From Proteobacteria bacterium UBA1148 (GTDB lineage Bacteria > Pseudomonadota > Gammaproteobacteria > Steroidobacterales > Rariloculaceae), in NCBI GenBank assembly GCA_002311835.1, contig DBZY01000013.1, forward strand, positions 6,664 to 60,913: a stretch of DNA of 54,250 nucleotides. Reading direction: 5' to 3'. The position numbers were made by a program, and so were the translations under genes. Shown piece by piece: positions 17,682-26,028 of this stretch (within the stretch, counting starts at the first letter, position 1; every line of letters starts with the position of its first letter). The notes under the pieces are model-generated. The model saw only the letters and a program-made list of their open reading frames with translations, did not search any database and had not been told where the DNA came from.

Positions 17682-18611
17682 ATCAAAGAAGAGCGCGTTT
17701 CGTTCTTTAGTGAGGGTGACCGAATCGCGGGAATCCTCCGTCTACCAAACAGTGGGGCGGCCCCACCATGGCCGGCCATTGTCCAGGGTCCCGGATGGTT
17801 GGGTCTAAAGGACGCCAAACTGTACCTCAGATATCACGCGGCTCTTACTGAGGCAGGCTTTGCTGTTCTGATTTTCGACTACCGAGGCTTTGGTGAGTCT
17901 GAGGGGCGAACAGATCTTTTGCGACCACAAGATCAACTTGAAGATCTGATCAACGCCGTGTCGTATCTCATCACGCGTGACGATGTTGATGCTGACAACA
18001 TTGGCGCCTTTGGCTCGGGCGGAACTGGTGGCGGTAATGCGCTAGTGTTGGCAGCGCAGGACCCTCGCGTCTGTTGTGCTGTATCACAGGTTCCAGTGGC
18101 CGATGGAAGAGACTGGCTACATCGAATGCGACGAGAATATGAGTGGCTGGAGTTTCTTGAACGCATCGAGGCAGATAGGGCACGTCGCGTACTCACAGGA
18201 AAAGGTGAGTTAGTCCACCCACGCCAAGAAATTATGGTGCCAACACCAGAACGAAAAAAAACGAACATTAAAAAGGACGTTGACTCAAAGATCCAAGAAG
18301 AGATCCTCCTGCGTAGCGCTGAATATATACTAGATTACAAACCAATAGAGTTGGTTAAAAAAATCGCTCCGCGCGCAGTAATGATCATTGGTGTAGAAAA
18401 TGATGCCACCACACCAACCGATCATGCGATCGCTCTCTATGAGGCAGCGGGTCAGCCAAAAAAGCTGATCTTACAAAGGCACACGACGCACTACGCAGCC
18501 TATGAAAAATACGGTGACACAGTCACACCTGAAATTGTTGATTGGTTCCGCAAACACATGACCCGCGGTAACTTGGATATCCGCCAGGAGGAGAAAAAAA
18601 ATGAAAGTTGA
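17682..18611 (+). CDS. Alpha/beta hydrolase (dienelactone hydrolase/YcjY-like), atypical start
   Basis: Cytoplasmic hydrolase of about 309 residues. Homology-like sequence begins upstream of any standard start: codons from ATC 17682 read IKEERVSFFSEGDRIAG, the usual beginning of this family. The in-frame stop is at 17652-17654 and the first ATG/GTG/TTG codon is TTG 17799, too late for the fold. AGGAAG at 17670-17675 stands 6 bp before ATC 17682, so a rare ATC start or a sequence error is likely. The nucleophile elbow reads G-G-T-G-G, with Thr where Ser is expected. The acid (VENDATTP) and His (THYAAY) regions are present. The gene overlaps the amidohydrolase gene by 11 bp. Confidence 0.8.
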   Translation: MKEERVSFFSEGDRIAGILRLPNSGAAPPWPAIVQGPGWLGLKDAKLYLRYHAALTEAGFAVLIFDYRGFGESEGRTDLLRPQDQLEDLINAVSYLITRDDVDADNIGAFGSGGTGGGNALVLAAQDPRVCCAVSQVPVADGRDWLHRMRREYEWLEFLERIEADRARRVLTGKGELVHPRQEIMVPTPERKKTNIKKDVDSKIQEEILLRSAEYILDYKPIELVKKIAPRAVMIIGVENDATTPTDHAIALYEAAGQPKKLILQRHTTHYAAYEKYGDTVTPEIVDWFRKHMTRGNLDIRQEEKKNES

Positions 18612-19974
18612 TGTTGCAATAACAGGTGGGCGGGTTTTCTCTGCCAATGGCGGTAAAGATCTCGATGTCCTAATCAACGGTGAAAAAATTACCGCTGTCG
18701 TAGAACCAAATTCCGAAGGAATAGAGGCAACGAAAACCATCGATGCTACTGACCTCTGGGTGCTCCCTGGCATGGTGGACCCACATGTTCATACTCGCGA
18801 GCCCGGACACACTCACAAGGAAGACATCTTGACGTGTAGCCAGGCTTCAGCCGCTGGGGGTGTTACGACTATTTTTGGAATGCCTAACCTAAAGCCGGCT
18901 ACGCTAACGCACAAAGACCTTGTAGATGTCCTAGGACTTTATGCTGAGAAGTGCTTGGTTGACTACAACCATAACCCCGTGCCGACATTAGGTGAGGTTG
19001 ATGCAATGGCGGAGACCGGTATCGCAGCATATAAGGTATACCAAGTCATCGATACCGGACGCGACTATCCTCACCCCTCTGGTACAGGTATCACTGACTC
19101 TGGCCATCTATTACAGATGTTTGAAGCTGTTTCGACAACTGGCAAACGATTTATGGTTCATCCTCACAATCAGGGAGTATGTGATCGGGTCGAACAAAGC
19201 TTCCACAAACGTGGAGACCGCAGCGTCGAAGCCTATGCTAAGACGCTGGCGACACACGATGGGCTCATTTGGGATCTTGCGACAGCAGAGCTCATCCGAA
19301 TGTCCGAAGCAACCAACTGTCCGTTACATCTTGTCCATGTACAAACCTCTCGCGGCGTGGAAATGATTCGACAGGCGAAAGAACGGGGTATTGATGTCAC
19401 AGGTGAGGTAAATCACTGGGCATTATTCCTAGGTAGCTGGGACATCGTTACGAAGCTCGGTCCTTATGCTCTGTCTTACTGGGTGCCAGATCACCACCGG
19501 GAAGCTATCGTCAAAGGTTTACAGGATGGCATCATTGATATGGTGAATTCTGATCATGCCCCACATACCCGTGAAGAAAAGGAGATTGGGTGGACCGACA
19601 TGTGGGCATGTCATACAGGCACACCAGGAATTCAATTCCAATATCCATTGATGATTGATGCCGTACATCGGGGTGAATTCACCATGGAACGAACTATTGA
19701 CCTTTGCTGTGAAGCACCTGCACGAGTTTTTAAACTCGACTCAAAGAAAGGCTCAATATCGGCTGGCCTCGATGCCGATATCGTATTGGTAGACCCAAAT
19801 AAAGAATGGACTATCACAGATGACATTGTGTTATCGAAGATCGGTTGGACCCCTTATAACGGACGAAAGTGTCGTGGGCAGGTACTGCGTACGCTGGTAC
19901 GAGGCACTGACGTCTATCTCGACGGAAAAATCGTAGGTACCCCTGGGCATGGAAAACACGCTACTCCAGATTAG
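18601..19974 (+). CDS. Cyclic amidohydrolase (dihydroorotase/allantoinase/hydantoinase type)
   Basis: Metal-dependent cyclic amide hydrolase of 457 residues that should open a ureide, hydantoin, dihydropyrimidine or similar ring. The binuclear-metal signature is complete: DPHVHTREPG (HxH), AAYKVYQ (candidate carbamylated Lys), MVHPHN and HLVHVQT (His ligands) and MVNSDHAPH (Asp). It overlaps the hydrolase gene by 11 bp and is followed 11 bp later by the luciferase-like gene. With HyuAB on the opposite strand it makes two ring-opening activities in one regulon. Assignment to a precise substrate class within the family is not possible by eye. Confidence 0.92.
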   Translation: MKVDVAITGGRVFSANGGKDLDVLINGEKITAVVEPNSEGIEATKTIDATDLWVLPGMVDPHVHTREPGHTHKEDILTCSQASAAGGVTTIFGMPNLKPATLTHKDLVDVLGLYAEKCLVDYNHNPVPTLGEVDAMAETGIAAYKVYQVIDTGRDYPHPSGTGITDSGHLLQMFEAVSTTGKRFMVHPHNQGVCDRVEQSFHKRGDRSVEAYAKTLATHDGLIWDLATAELIRMSEATNCPLHLVHVQTSRGVEMIRQAKERGIDVTGEVNHWALFLGSWDIVTKLGPYALSYWVPDHHREAIVKGLQDGIIDMVNSDHAPHTREEKEIGWTDMWACHTGTPGIQFQYPLMIDAVHRGEFTMERTIDLCCEAPARVFKLDSKKGSISAGLDADIVLVDPNKEWTITDDIVLSKIGWTPYNGRKCRGQVLRTLVRGTDVYLDGKIVGTPGHGKHATPD

Positions 19975-19985
19975 GAAAAAAAATT

Positions 19986-20975
19986 GTGGCAACAAAAATG
20001 AAATTTGGACTGCTTCTCCCTCACTTTGGGGAGTATGCATCAAGCACACGCCTCATTAGAGGTGCTCAGCTAGCAGAAGATCTTGGCTTTGATTCCATAT
20101 GGGTTAGGGATCACCTGGTATTTAAGCCTCACTCAGAAATGGAGAAAGCTGTACCAGTATTTTATGAAGCACTCGCCACATTAACAGCCGTGGGCGCGGT
20201 TACCAACCATATTACGCTAGGTACAGGATCGCTCATTCCGTTTCGCCACCCTCTGAACACTGCTTTAGCTCTCGCAACAATCAGCAATATTGTGGGACCA
20301 CGCCTCATTATAGGTTTTGGTGCCGGCACATTCGATCATGAGTTCGAAGCTATTGGTATGGCAGGAATTCCTCGTCCAGAACTAGTGGAATCAAACGCCA
20401 ATATTTTTAAGCGTATCTTTAATGAAAATAATGTTTCGTACAAAGATGATTACTACCAGTTTGAAAATATTTCCATCGAACCAAAACCACTTGGACCAGT
20501 GCCGTTTTGGTATTGTGGTGGCACTCCAAGATCTGCCCGTTTAGCGGTAAAATATGCAGATGGTTGGATGCCCGGCCGTATCACACTCGCAACAATCGAA
20601 AAGCGTGTTGAGGTAATGACCAAACTCTCATCAGAAGCGGGACGATCACTTCCAACCGTTGGTGTTATCCCACCAACATCTATAGCAAAATCACGTGAAG
20701 AAGCATTTGATGGACTCAACGTAGACGGTTTGCTCAAGTGGGCGAATGACCGAGGAAAGTGGTGGGTAAAACCACCTTCAGGGCGTTTCGAAACGGCTGA
20801 AGATATTGAGGGCTCACTCATCGCAGGCTCGCCTTCCGAAGTTGTTGAACAAACGAAAAAATTTGAAAAAGTTGGGGTCGAACACCTAGTTTTCGATTTG
20901 CGCCTTCGTTTTGACCGCTGGTTTGAGTCCATAGAACTGCTGGGAACACAGGTGCTACCACACCTCCGTGAGTGA
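19986..20975 (+). CDS. LLM-class, probably F420-dependent oxidoreductase
   Basis: Luciferase-like TIM-barrel protein of 329 residues. It starts MKFGLLLPHFGEYAS, followed by AEDLGFDSIWVRDHL, GTGSLIPFRHPL, IIGFGAGTFDHEFEA and WYCGGTPRSARLAVKYADGW. These features are common to F420-dependent and FMN-dependent members. The surrounding F420 genes (fgd, cofD) favour F420. It could carry out a hydride transfer on the heterocyclic substrate or an intermediate of the pathway. GTG 19986 follows a GGA-rich stretch; ATG 19998 is an alternative. Its stop overlaps the GntR gene start (GTGA). Confidence 0.88.
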   Translation: MATKMKFGLLLPHFGEYASSTRLIRGAQLAEDLGFDSIWVRDHLVFKPHSEMEKAVPVFYEALATLTAVGAVTNHITLGTGSLIPFRHPLNTALALATISNIVGPRLIIGFGAGTFDHEFEAIGMAGIPRPELVESNANIFKRIFNENNVSYKDDYYQFENISIEPKPLGPVPFWYCGGTPRSARLAVKYADGWMPGRITLATIEKRVEVMTKLSSEAGRSLPTVGVIPPTSIAKSREEAFDGLNVDGLLKWANDRGKWWVKPPSGRFETAEDIEGSLIAGSPSEVVEQTKKFEKVGVEHLVFDLRLRFDRWFESIELLGTQVLPHLRE

Positions 20976-21640
20976 CTGTAGATAATGCCGTGACAACCAT
21001 AGCGGACAAGGTTTCTCGTCAACTGGCAGAAGAAATCATATCTGGGGTCATCTCACCGGGCCAAAAATTAGAAGAGCAAAATCTAGCCGAAAAGTTTAGC
21101 GTTTCGCGCTCACCAATTCGCGATGCACTGCGGCAACTTAGCGGAACAGGCCTAGTCGATATCAAGCCGAATCATAGTGTTACTGTCGTCGACCTCAAAG
21201 TGGATCAGTTGCACGATATGTACGAAGCGCTTGGCGAATTAGAAGCACTTTGTGCAAAATTCTGCGCCCAAAGAATGACGACTGTTGAGCGCAAACAACT
21301 CGAAGAGCTACATCAAAGATCGGCGATAGCAGTCAGGAAAAAAAGCAAAAAAACCTACGCAGATCTAAACGATCAATTTCACGACATGCTCCATCAAGGA
21401 TCCCATAATAAGAGTTTGCACAGCATCTCTGGAGAGTTGCGGCGGCGGCTTGCACCATTTCGCAGACCTACATTTTTTCGCGGGACAAAACGTCTCAAAG
21501 ACTCATGGGATGAACATGACAATGTTGTAAATGCAGTTCTAGCAGCAGATGCCAAACGCGCGCACGCAGAGATGGGAAGACATTTAGTGAACTCTAGTTT
21601 AAACGTTATCTCATATATCGAAGAAACCCGAGACTCATAA
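20972..21640 (+). CDS. GntR-family transcriptional regulator (FCD subfamily)
   Basis: DNA-binding regulator of 222 residues. The N-terminal winged helix-turn-helix shows ISPGQKLEEQNLAEKFSVSRSPIRDALRQL, a near-textbook GntR helix set. The C-terminal all-helical FCD-type domain (LGELEALCAKFCAQRM, then DLNDQFHDMLHQGSHN with a likely metal-binding His) would sense a small carboxylate or related ligand. It starts at GTG in a four-base overlap with the oxidoreductase gene. Its most probable target is the palindromic site at 17616-17651, which would make it a local regulator of both divergent operons. Confidence 0.92.
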   Translation: MTVDNAVTTIADKVSRQLAEEIISGVISPGQKLEEQNLAEKFSVSRSPIRDALRQLSGTGLVDIKPNHSVTVVDLKVDQLHDMYEALGELEALCAKFCAQRMTTVERKQLEELHQRSAIAVRKKSKKTYADLNDQFHDMLHQGSHNKSLHSISGELRRRLAPFRRPTFFRGTKRLKDSWDEHDNVVNAVLAADAKRAHAEMGRHLVNSSLNVISYIEETRDS

Positions 21641-21653
21641 AGGTAAACTTTAT

Positions 21654-22658
21654 ATGCTCAAACTTGGATACAAAGCCTCCGCCGAACAATTCGGACCCAG
21701 TGAACTACTATCCTATACACTTTTAGCAGAGGAACAGGGTTTCGACTCGGCCTTTGTGAGCGATCACTTTCAACCATGGCGTCACAATGGCGGACATGCC
21801 CCATTTGCCCTCGCTTGGCTAGGTGCGGCCGGTGCTAAAACCTCACGCATCGTGCTCGGAACCAGCGTTCTTACACCAACCTTTAGATATCACCCCTCCA
21901 TCATTGCTCAGTGCTTTGGGACGTTGGGATCGATGTTCCCCGGCCGTATCATTCTAGGCATTGGTACGGGGGAGTCATTGAATGAGGTGCCAGCTTGCGG
22001 AGTCGAGTGGCCGGCAATTAAGGAGCGCTTTGCACGATTACGTGAAGCAGTCAGATTGATACATACGCTCTGGTCAGAGGAACGAGTTAGTTTCGACGGC
22101 GAGTTTTATACCACAGAGAATGCCACTATCTATGATCGACCCGACCAAGCACCACCAATCTATATTGCGGGTGCCGGTCCTATGATCGCAAAGTTCGCTG
22201 GTCGGACGGCCGATGGTTTCATTTGTACCAGTGGTAAGCCAACAGAGCTTTATAGCGAAAAACTCCTACCTAATGTATCAGCAGGCCTTGAAGCAGCGGG
22301 CCGGAGACCCGAAGATGTCGAACTCACAATTGAGCTCAAAGTCTCGTTCGATACCGATGGAAAAAAAGCACTCGAAGATACGCGCCATTGGGCGGTACTT
22401 GCTTTATCGCCAGAAGAAAAAATGTCGGTTAAGGATCCTTTGGAGATGGAACGCCTTGCCGACAGCTTACCTCTAGAACGTGCGGCATCACGGTGGATTG
22501 TTTCTACAGATCCCGATGAGCATATTGAGAAAATTCGCCCCTACATAGATCTCGGGTTTCGCCATCTCATATTCCACGCACCAGGACCGGATCAGGAGCG
22601 TTTTATCCGCCTCTATGCCGAAACCGTGCTCCCTAAGCTTCGAGACGCATTCAATTAA
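21654..22658 (+). CDS. fgd: F420-dependent glucose-6-phosphate dehydrogenase
   Basis: Oxidises glucose 6-phosphate to 6-phosphogluconolactone while reducing F420 to F420H2; cytoplasmic, 334 residues. It matches mycobacterial Fgd1 closely from the first residues (LKLGYKASAEQF, VSDHFQPWRH, GGHAPF, GTSVLTPTFRY, GTGESLNE). Residues equivalent to Fgd1 His40, Trp44 and Glu109 are His38, Trp42 and Glu107. The phosphate-binding Lys198, Lys259 and Arg283 correspond to Lys195, Lys256 and Arg280. All six are kept, so this is very likely a true Fgd rather than a general LLM enzyme. It is followed by cofD and pgl; pgl acts on its product. Confidence 0.95.
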   Translation: MLKLGYKASAEQFGPSELLSYTLLAEEQGFDSAFVSDHFQPWRHNGGHAPFALAWLGAAGAKTSRIVLGTSVLTPTFRYHPSIIAQCFGTLGSMFPGRIILGIGTGESLNEVPACGVEWPAIKERFARLREAVRLIHTLWSEERVSFDGEFYTTENATIYDRPDQAPPIYIAGAGPMIAKFAGRTADGFICTSGKPTELYSEKLLPNVSAGLEAAGRRPEDVELTIELKVSFDTDGKKALEDTRHWAVLALSPEEKMSVKDPLEMERLADSLPLERAASRWIVSTDPDEHIEKIRPYIDLGFRHLIFHAPGPDQERFIRLYAETVLPKLRDAFN

Positions 22659-22669
22659 GGATCATTCCT

Positions 22670-23698
22670 TTGCTTGATTCCGACCCAAAGCTCAAATCAT
22701 CCTCTGAGACGCGTCCAACTTCGGTAATCGCTCTCACAGGTGGAGTCGGCGGTGCAAAACTTGCATTAGGCCTTCATCGTATTCTTGCTCCTGGGGATTT
22801 CATGATAATTTGCAACACAGGTGATGACTTTTATCATCTAGGTCTCGAGATATCCCCAGATATAGACACAGTCCTTTACACACTCTCAGGATTAGCAGAT
22901 CCGTCCCGAGGCTGGGGACGCCGTGACGAGACATGGAATTTCATGGCAGCTCTCGAAGAAATTGGTGGTCATACCTGGTTTCAGCTTGGTGATCAGGATT
23001 TAGCTACTCACATTGAGCGTACAAAACGACTCACAGAAGGCGAAACTTTGTCAGCTGTCACCGATTATTTTCGGCAACAACTTGGAATCGCCACACGTAT
23101 TGTGCCCATGAGTGATGATCCTGTCCGGACACGGCTACGCACTACAATGGGCTGGATTGATTTTCAGGATTACTTCGTACGCCAAAACTGTAAGCCGTCG
23201 GTAAGGGAAATAGCATTCGATAACGTAGAAACGGCGCGTATAGCCCCAGCTATCCTACCCGCTTTAAGTGACCCACACCTTCGTGCCGTTGTTATTTGTC
23301 CATCGAACCCGCTCATCAGCGTTGAGCCCATCTTAGCTGTGCCCGGCATGCGCAGAGCGTTACGTTCCTGCACTGCACCCGTAATTGGCATCTCTCCCAT
23401 CATTAATGGTCAAGCCGTCCGAGGGCCAGCAGCTAAGCTGATGGAAGAACTCGGGTTTGAACCGAGCGCTTCAGCGGTCGCACAACGTTATACCGACGTG
23501 ATTGACACCTGGATCGTTGATGAATCGGATGCAGACGCGCGCGTACCTACGGGCGTCGAAAAAGTCGTTACCGAGACATTAATGATCACTATAAAAGATC
23601 GTGAGAAACTCGCTCAGAAGGTGCTTGCCGTAGCCCAACAACGAGGCCGAGAAGAATCAAGTGTAACTATGACATCGAATGTGATGAGTGATGACTAA
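22670..23698 (+). CDS. cofD: 2-phospho-L-lactate transferase (F420 biosynthesis)
   Basis: Transfers the phospho-acid unit made by CofC onto FO to give F420-0 or dehydro-F420-0. At 342 residues it is normal for CofD/FbiA. Motifs are ALTGGVGGAKLALGL at residues 20-34, NTGDDFYHLGLEISPDIDTVLY, LGDQDLATH, RIVPMSDDPVRT and ICPSNPLISVEPILAVPGMR. The start is TTG 22670 after AAGGA, 11 bp after fgd. Its end overlaps the start of pgl by 11 bp. This couples an F420 assembly gene with the enzymes that reduce F420 and handle the resulting lactone. Confidence 0.96.
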   Translation: MLDSDPKLKSSSETRPTSVIALTGGVGGAKLALGLHRILAPGDFMIICNTGDDFYHLGLEISPDIDTVLYTLSGLADPSRGWGRRDETWNFMAALEEIGGHTWFQLGDQDLATHIERTKRLTEGETLSAVTDYFRQQLGIATRIVPMSDDPVRTRLRTTMGWIDFQDYFVRQNCKPSVREIAFDNVETARIAPAILPALSDPHLRAVVICPSNPLISVEPILAVPGMRRALRSCTAPVIGISPIINGQAVRGPAAKLMEELGFEPSASAVAQRYTDVIDTWIVDESDADARVPTGVEKVVTETLMITIKDREKLAQKVLAVAQQRGREESSVTMTSNVMSDD

Positions 23699-24434
23699 TA
23701 CCCCACAACTCAACCTAAAAAATACTGAAGTGAAAATCTATTCTGACGTGGATCTCCTGGCACATGCAGCTGCAACCCTGCTGTGCAATCGCCTATCTTC
23801 TACAAAAGGTGATATAGCGGTATCACTTGCGGGCGGCTCAACCCCAAAGCGGCTCTACGAACTTCTTGCGAGTCCAACTTATCTTGAACAGATACCCTGG
23901 AAACGCGTCCACTGGTTTTGGGGCGATGAACGATTCGTTCCGCCAGACGACCCACAAAGCAACTTCTCCATGTTCAAGACCACTGTGCTATCCCGCGCAC
24001 CCGTTCCAGCAACCAATATTCACCCTATCCCAACCATTGGGCTCACACCAGAAATAGCAGCCGATGTTTATGCTCAAGAGTTACAACGGTTTCATGGGGA
24101 AAAGGTGCTCTCAGCTAAAAACCCATTATTCGGTGTAGTTATCCTCGGGCTGGGGGAAGACGGCCACACGGCATCTCTGTTCCCTGGTTCGCCTGCCCTG
24201 AAAGAACGTTCGCGCTGGGCGACGTGCGCGAATCTGGATCAGGCCGTACCACGAATCACTCTAACCTACCCCGCCCTAGAGTCTTGCCATGATTGTTTAT
24301 TTCTCGTTACAGGATCAGCTAAAAGAACCATTCTAAGATCTATTTTTCGTGGCGATGTTTTTCCCGCAACGCGTCTAAAACCGCAAGGTCGATGCACTTG
24401 GCTCTTAGATCAAGCGGCTGCGCCCGACGGCTAG
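23688..24434 (+). CDS. pgl: 6-phosphogluconolactonase
   Basis: Hydrolyses 6-phosphogluconolactone to 6-phosphogluconate. At 248 residues it is of the DevB/SOL type. Typical segments are AVSLAGGSTPKRLYELL, WFWGDERFVPPDDPQSN and ILGLGEDGHTASLFPGSPAL. It is the last gene of the rightward F420 operon and overlaps cofD. Its neighbours fgd and gnd give a complete oxidative pentose phosphate branch whose first step feeds F420 instead of NADP. It converges on gnd with only 14 bp between the stops and no visible terminator hairpin. Confidence 0.95.
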   Translation: MMTNTPQLNLKNTEVKIYSDVDLLAHAAATLLCNRLSSTKGDIAVSLAGGSTPKRLYELLASPTYLEQIPWKRVHWFWGDERFVPPDDPQSNFSMFKTTVLSRAPVPATNIHPIPTIGLTPEIAADVYAQELQRFHGEKVLSAKNPLFGVVILGLGEDGHTASLFPGSPALKERSRWATCANLDQAVPRITLTYPALESCHDCLFLVTGSAKRTILRSIFRGDVFPATRLKPQGRCTWLLDQAAAPDG

Positions 24435-24448
24435 GAATTCTTTACACC

Positions 24449-25963
24449 CTAAATTTTTTGTTGTGGCCTCATAGGATTCGGCCAGTCTGTGTGGAATGAC
24501 TGCCCCCGCGGAGCGTCTGTGCGCTCATATGTATGAGCACCAAAGTAGTCGCGTTGAGCCTGCAGCAAATTCGCGGGTAAGGTAGCACTACGATAGCCAT
24601 CGAAGTAGGCCAAAGCAGCCATGAAAGCCGGGCAAGACACTCCCGCCTCGGCGGCTAGACTCACAACTTTACGCCAACCACTTTGTCTCTCCTTCAATTG
24701 CCCTGTGAAATAAGGATCTAATATCAGATTACTTAGATCGTCTTGCTTCTGATAAGCCTCAGTGATCTTTTGCAAGAATCTGGCCCGAATGATGCAACCG
24801 CCACGAAATATTTTAGCCAAATTAGCAAAATTGAGATTCCAACCATACTCCTTTGCTGCTTCCCCCATCAGAGCAAAGCCCTGTGCATATGCACAAATCT
24901 TTGAACAATAAAGTGCATCGCGAACAGCAGCAATCAGAAGCTCCTTCTGCTCGCCGGTAACCGGAGGCAATTTTGGATTATCGAACAATTTGCTCGCGGT
25001 AACGCGTTCATCTTTTTGTGCCGATAGACAGCGGGCAAATACGGCCTCTGCCATGGCGCTGGCGGGACTACCCAGATCTAACGCAGACTGACTACTCCAT
25101 TTCCCAGTACCCTTCTGACCAGCTGCATCAAGTATTCTATCAACCAAGAAATGATCCTCGTCTCCATAATCTCGCTGCTGAAGAATGTCAGCAGTGATCT
25201 CTATAAGAAAAGAATTAAGTTCACCTTCGTTCCACCCTCTAAAGGTCACGCTCATCTCATCTGGACTCATTTGGAGCAACTCTTTCATAAGTTGAAATGC
25301 TTCACATATGAGTTGCATGTCAACGTACTCAATACCGTTATGAACCATCTTCACGTAATGACCCGCGCCGTCCGCACCAACATAGGTCGTACAAGCTTCT
25401 CCATCTGTAACTGGTTCACCGGGTTGAGCTCCCTCAATAGGCTGACCGGTGTCACTGTCAACCTTTGCAGCGATAGCTACCCAAATCGGTTCGAGCAATG
25501 CCCAAGCTTCCTTACTACCACCGGGCATTAGACTTGGCCCGAAGCGGGCGCCCAATTCACCTCCCGAAACTCCAGACCCAATAAAATGGATGCCTTTCCC
25601 GGCAAGCTCCTTCTCACGGCAAACAGTATCGCTCCAAAGTGCATTGCCACCGTCGATGAGTACGTCCCCCTCATCTAGCAAAGGCAAGACAGCCTGGATA
25701 ATCGCCTCGGTAGCGGCACCGGCCTGCACTAACATCACCACTTTACGAGGGCGTTTGAGGCTTTCAATGAAACTATCAAGCGTCTCAAAAGCACTCACGT
25801 TGCTACCACAAGGTTCGACTGCACACCGCTCCATGAAGGATTTGGTTCGTGCATACGTGCGATTGAAGACAGCCACCCTAAAACCGTGATCCACCATATT
25901 TAGGACCAAATTCTGACCCATTACTGCTAGGCCAATAAGGCCAACATCACAGTTGGGTCGCAT
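24449..25963 (-). CDS. gnd: 6-phosphogluconate dehydrogenase, decarboxylating
   Basis: Converts 6-phosphogluconate to ribulose 5-phosphate and CO2 with NADP. The cofactor site is VGLIGLAVMGQNLVLNM with NRT after the second strand, as in NADP-using members. DGGNALWSDT, GSGVSGGELGARFGPSLMPGG, KMVHNGIEY and GQKGTGKW are catalytic-region signatures, and the tail AHTYERTDAPRG is diagnostic. An upstream start at 26017 is open, but ATG 25963 lines up with the usual N-terminus and leaves a 65-bp promoter space to the divergent FMN reductase gene. The length of about 504 residues is slightly more than usual because of small insertions and a C-terminal tail. Confidence 0.94.
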   Translation of the reverse strand: MRPNCDVGLIGLAVMGQNLVLNMVDHGFRVAVFNRTYARTKSFMERCAVEPCGSNVSAFETLDSFIESLKRPRKVVMLVQAGAATEAIIQAVLPLLDEGDVLIDGGNALWSDTVCREKELAGKGIHFIGSGVSGGELGARFGPSLMPGGSKEAWALLEPIWVAIAAKVDSDTGQPIEGAQPGEPVTDGEACTTYVGADGAGHYVKMVHNGIEYVDMQLICEAFQLMKELLQMSPDEMSVTFRGWNEGELNSFLIEITADILQQRDYGDEDHFLVDRILDAAGQKGTGKWSSQSALDLGSPASAMAEAVFARCLSAQKDERVTASKLFDNPKLPPVTGEQKELLIAAVRDALYCSKICAYAQGFALMGEAAKEYGWNLNFANLAKIFRGGCIIRARFLQKITEAYQKQDDLSNLILDPYFTGQLKERQSGWRKVVSLAAEAGVSCPAFMAALAYFDGYRSATLPANLLQAQRDYFGAHTYERTDAPRGQSFHTDWPNPMRPQQKI

Positions 25964-26028
25964 GCTAGAGAGCTTACTCACCTGAACGAGTATACTTTCA
26001 ATCCGCTCTTCGCTCATGGATAACTTAC

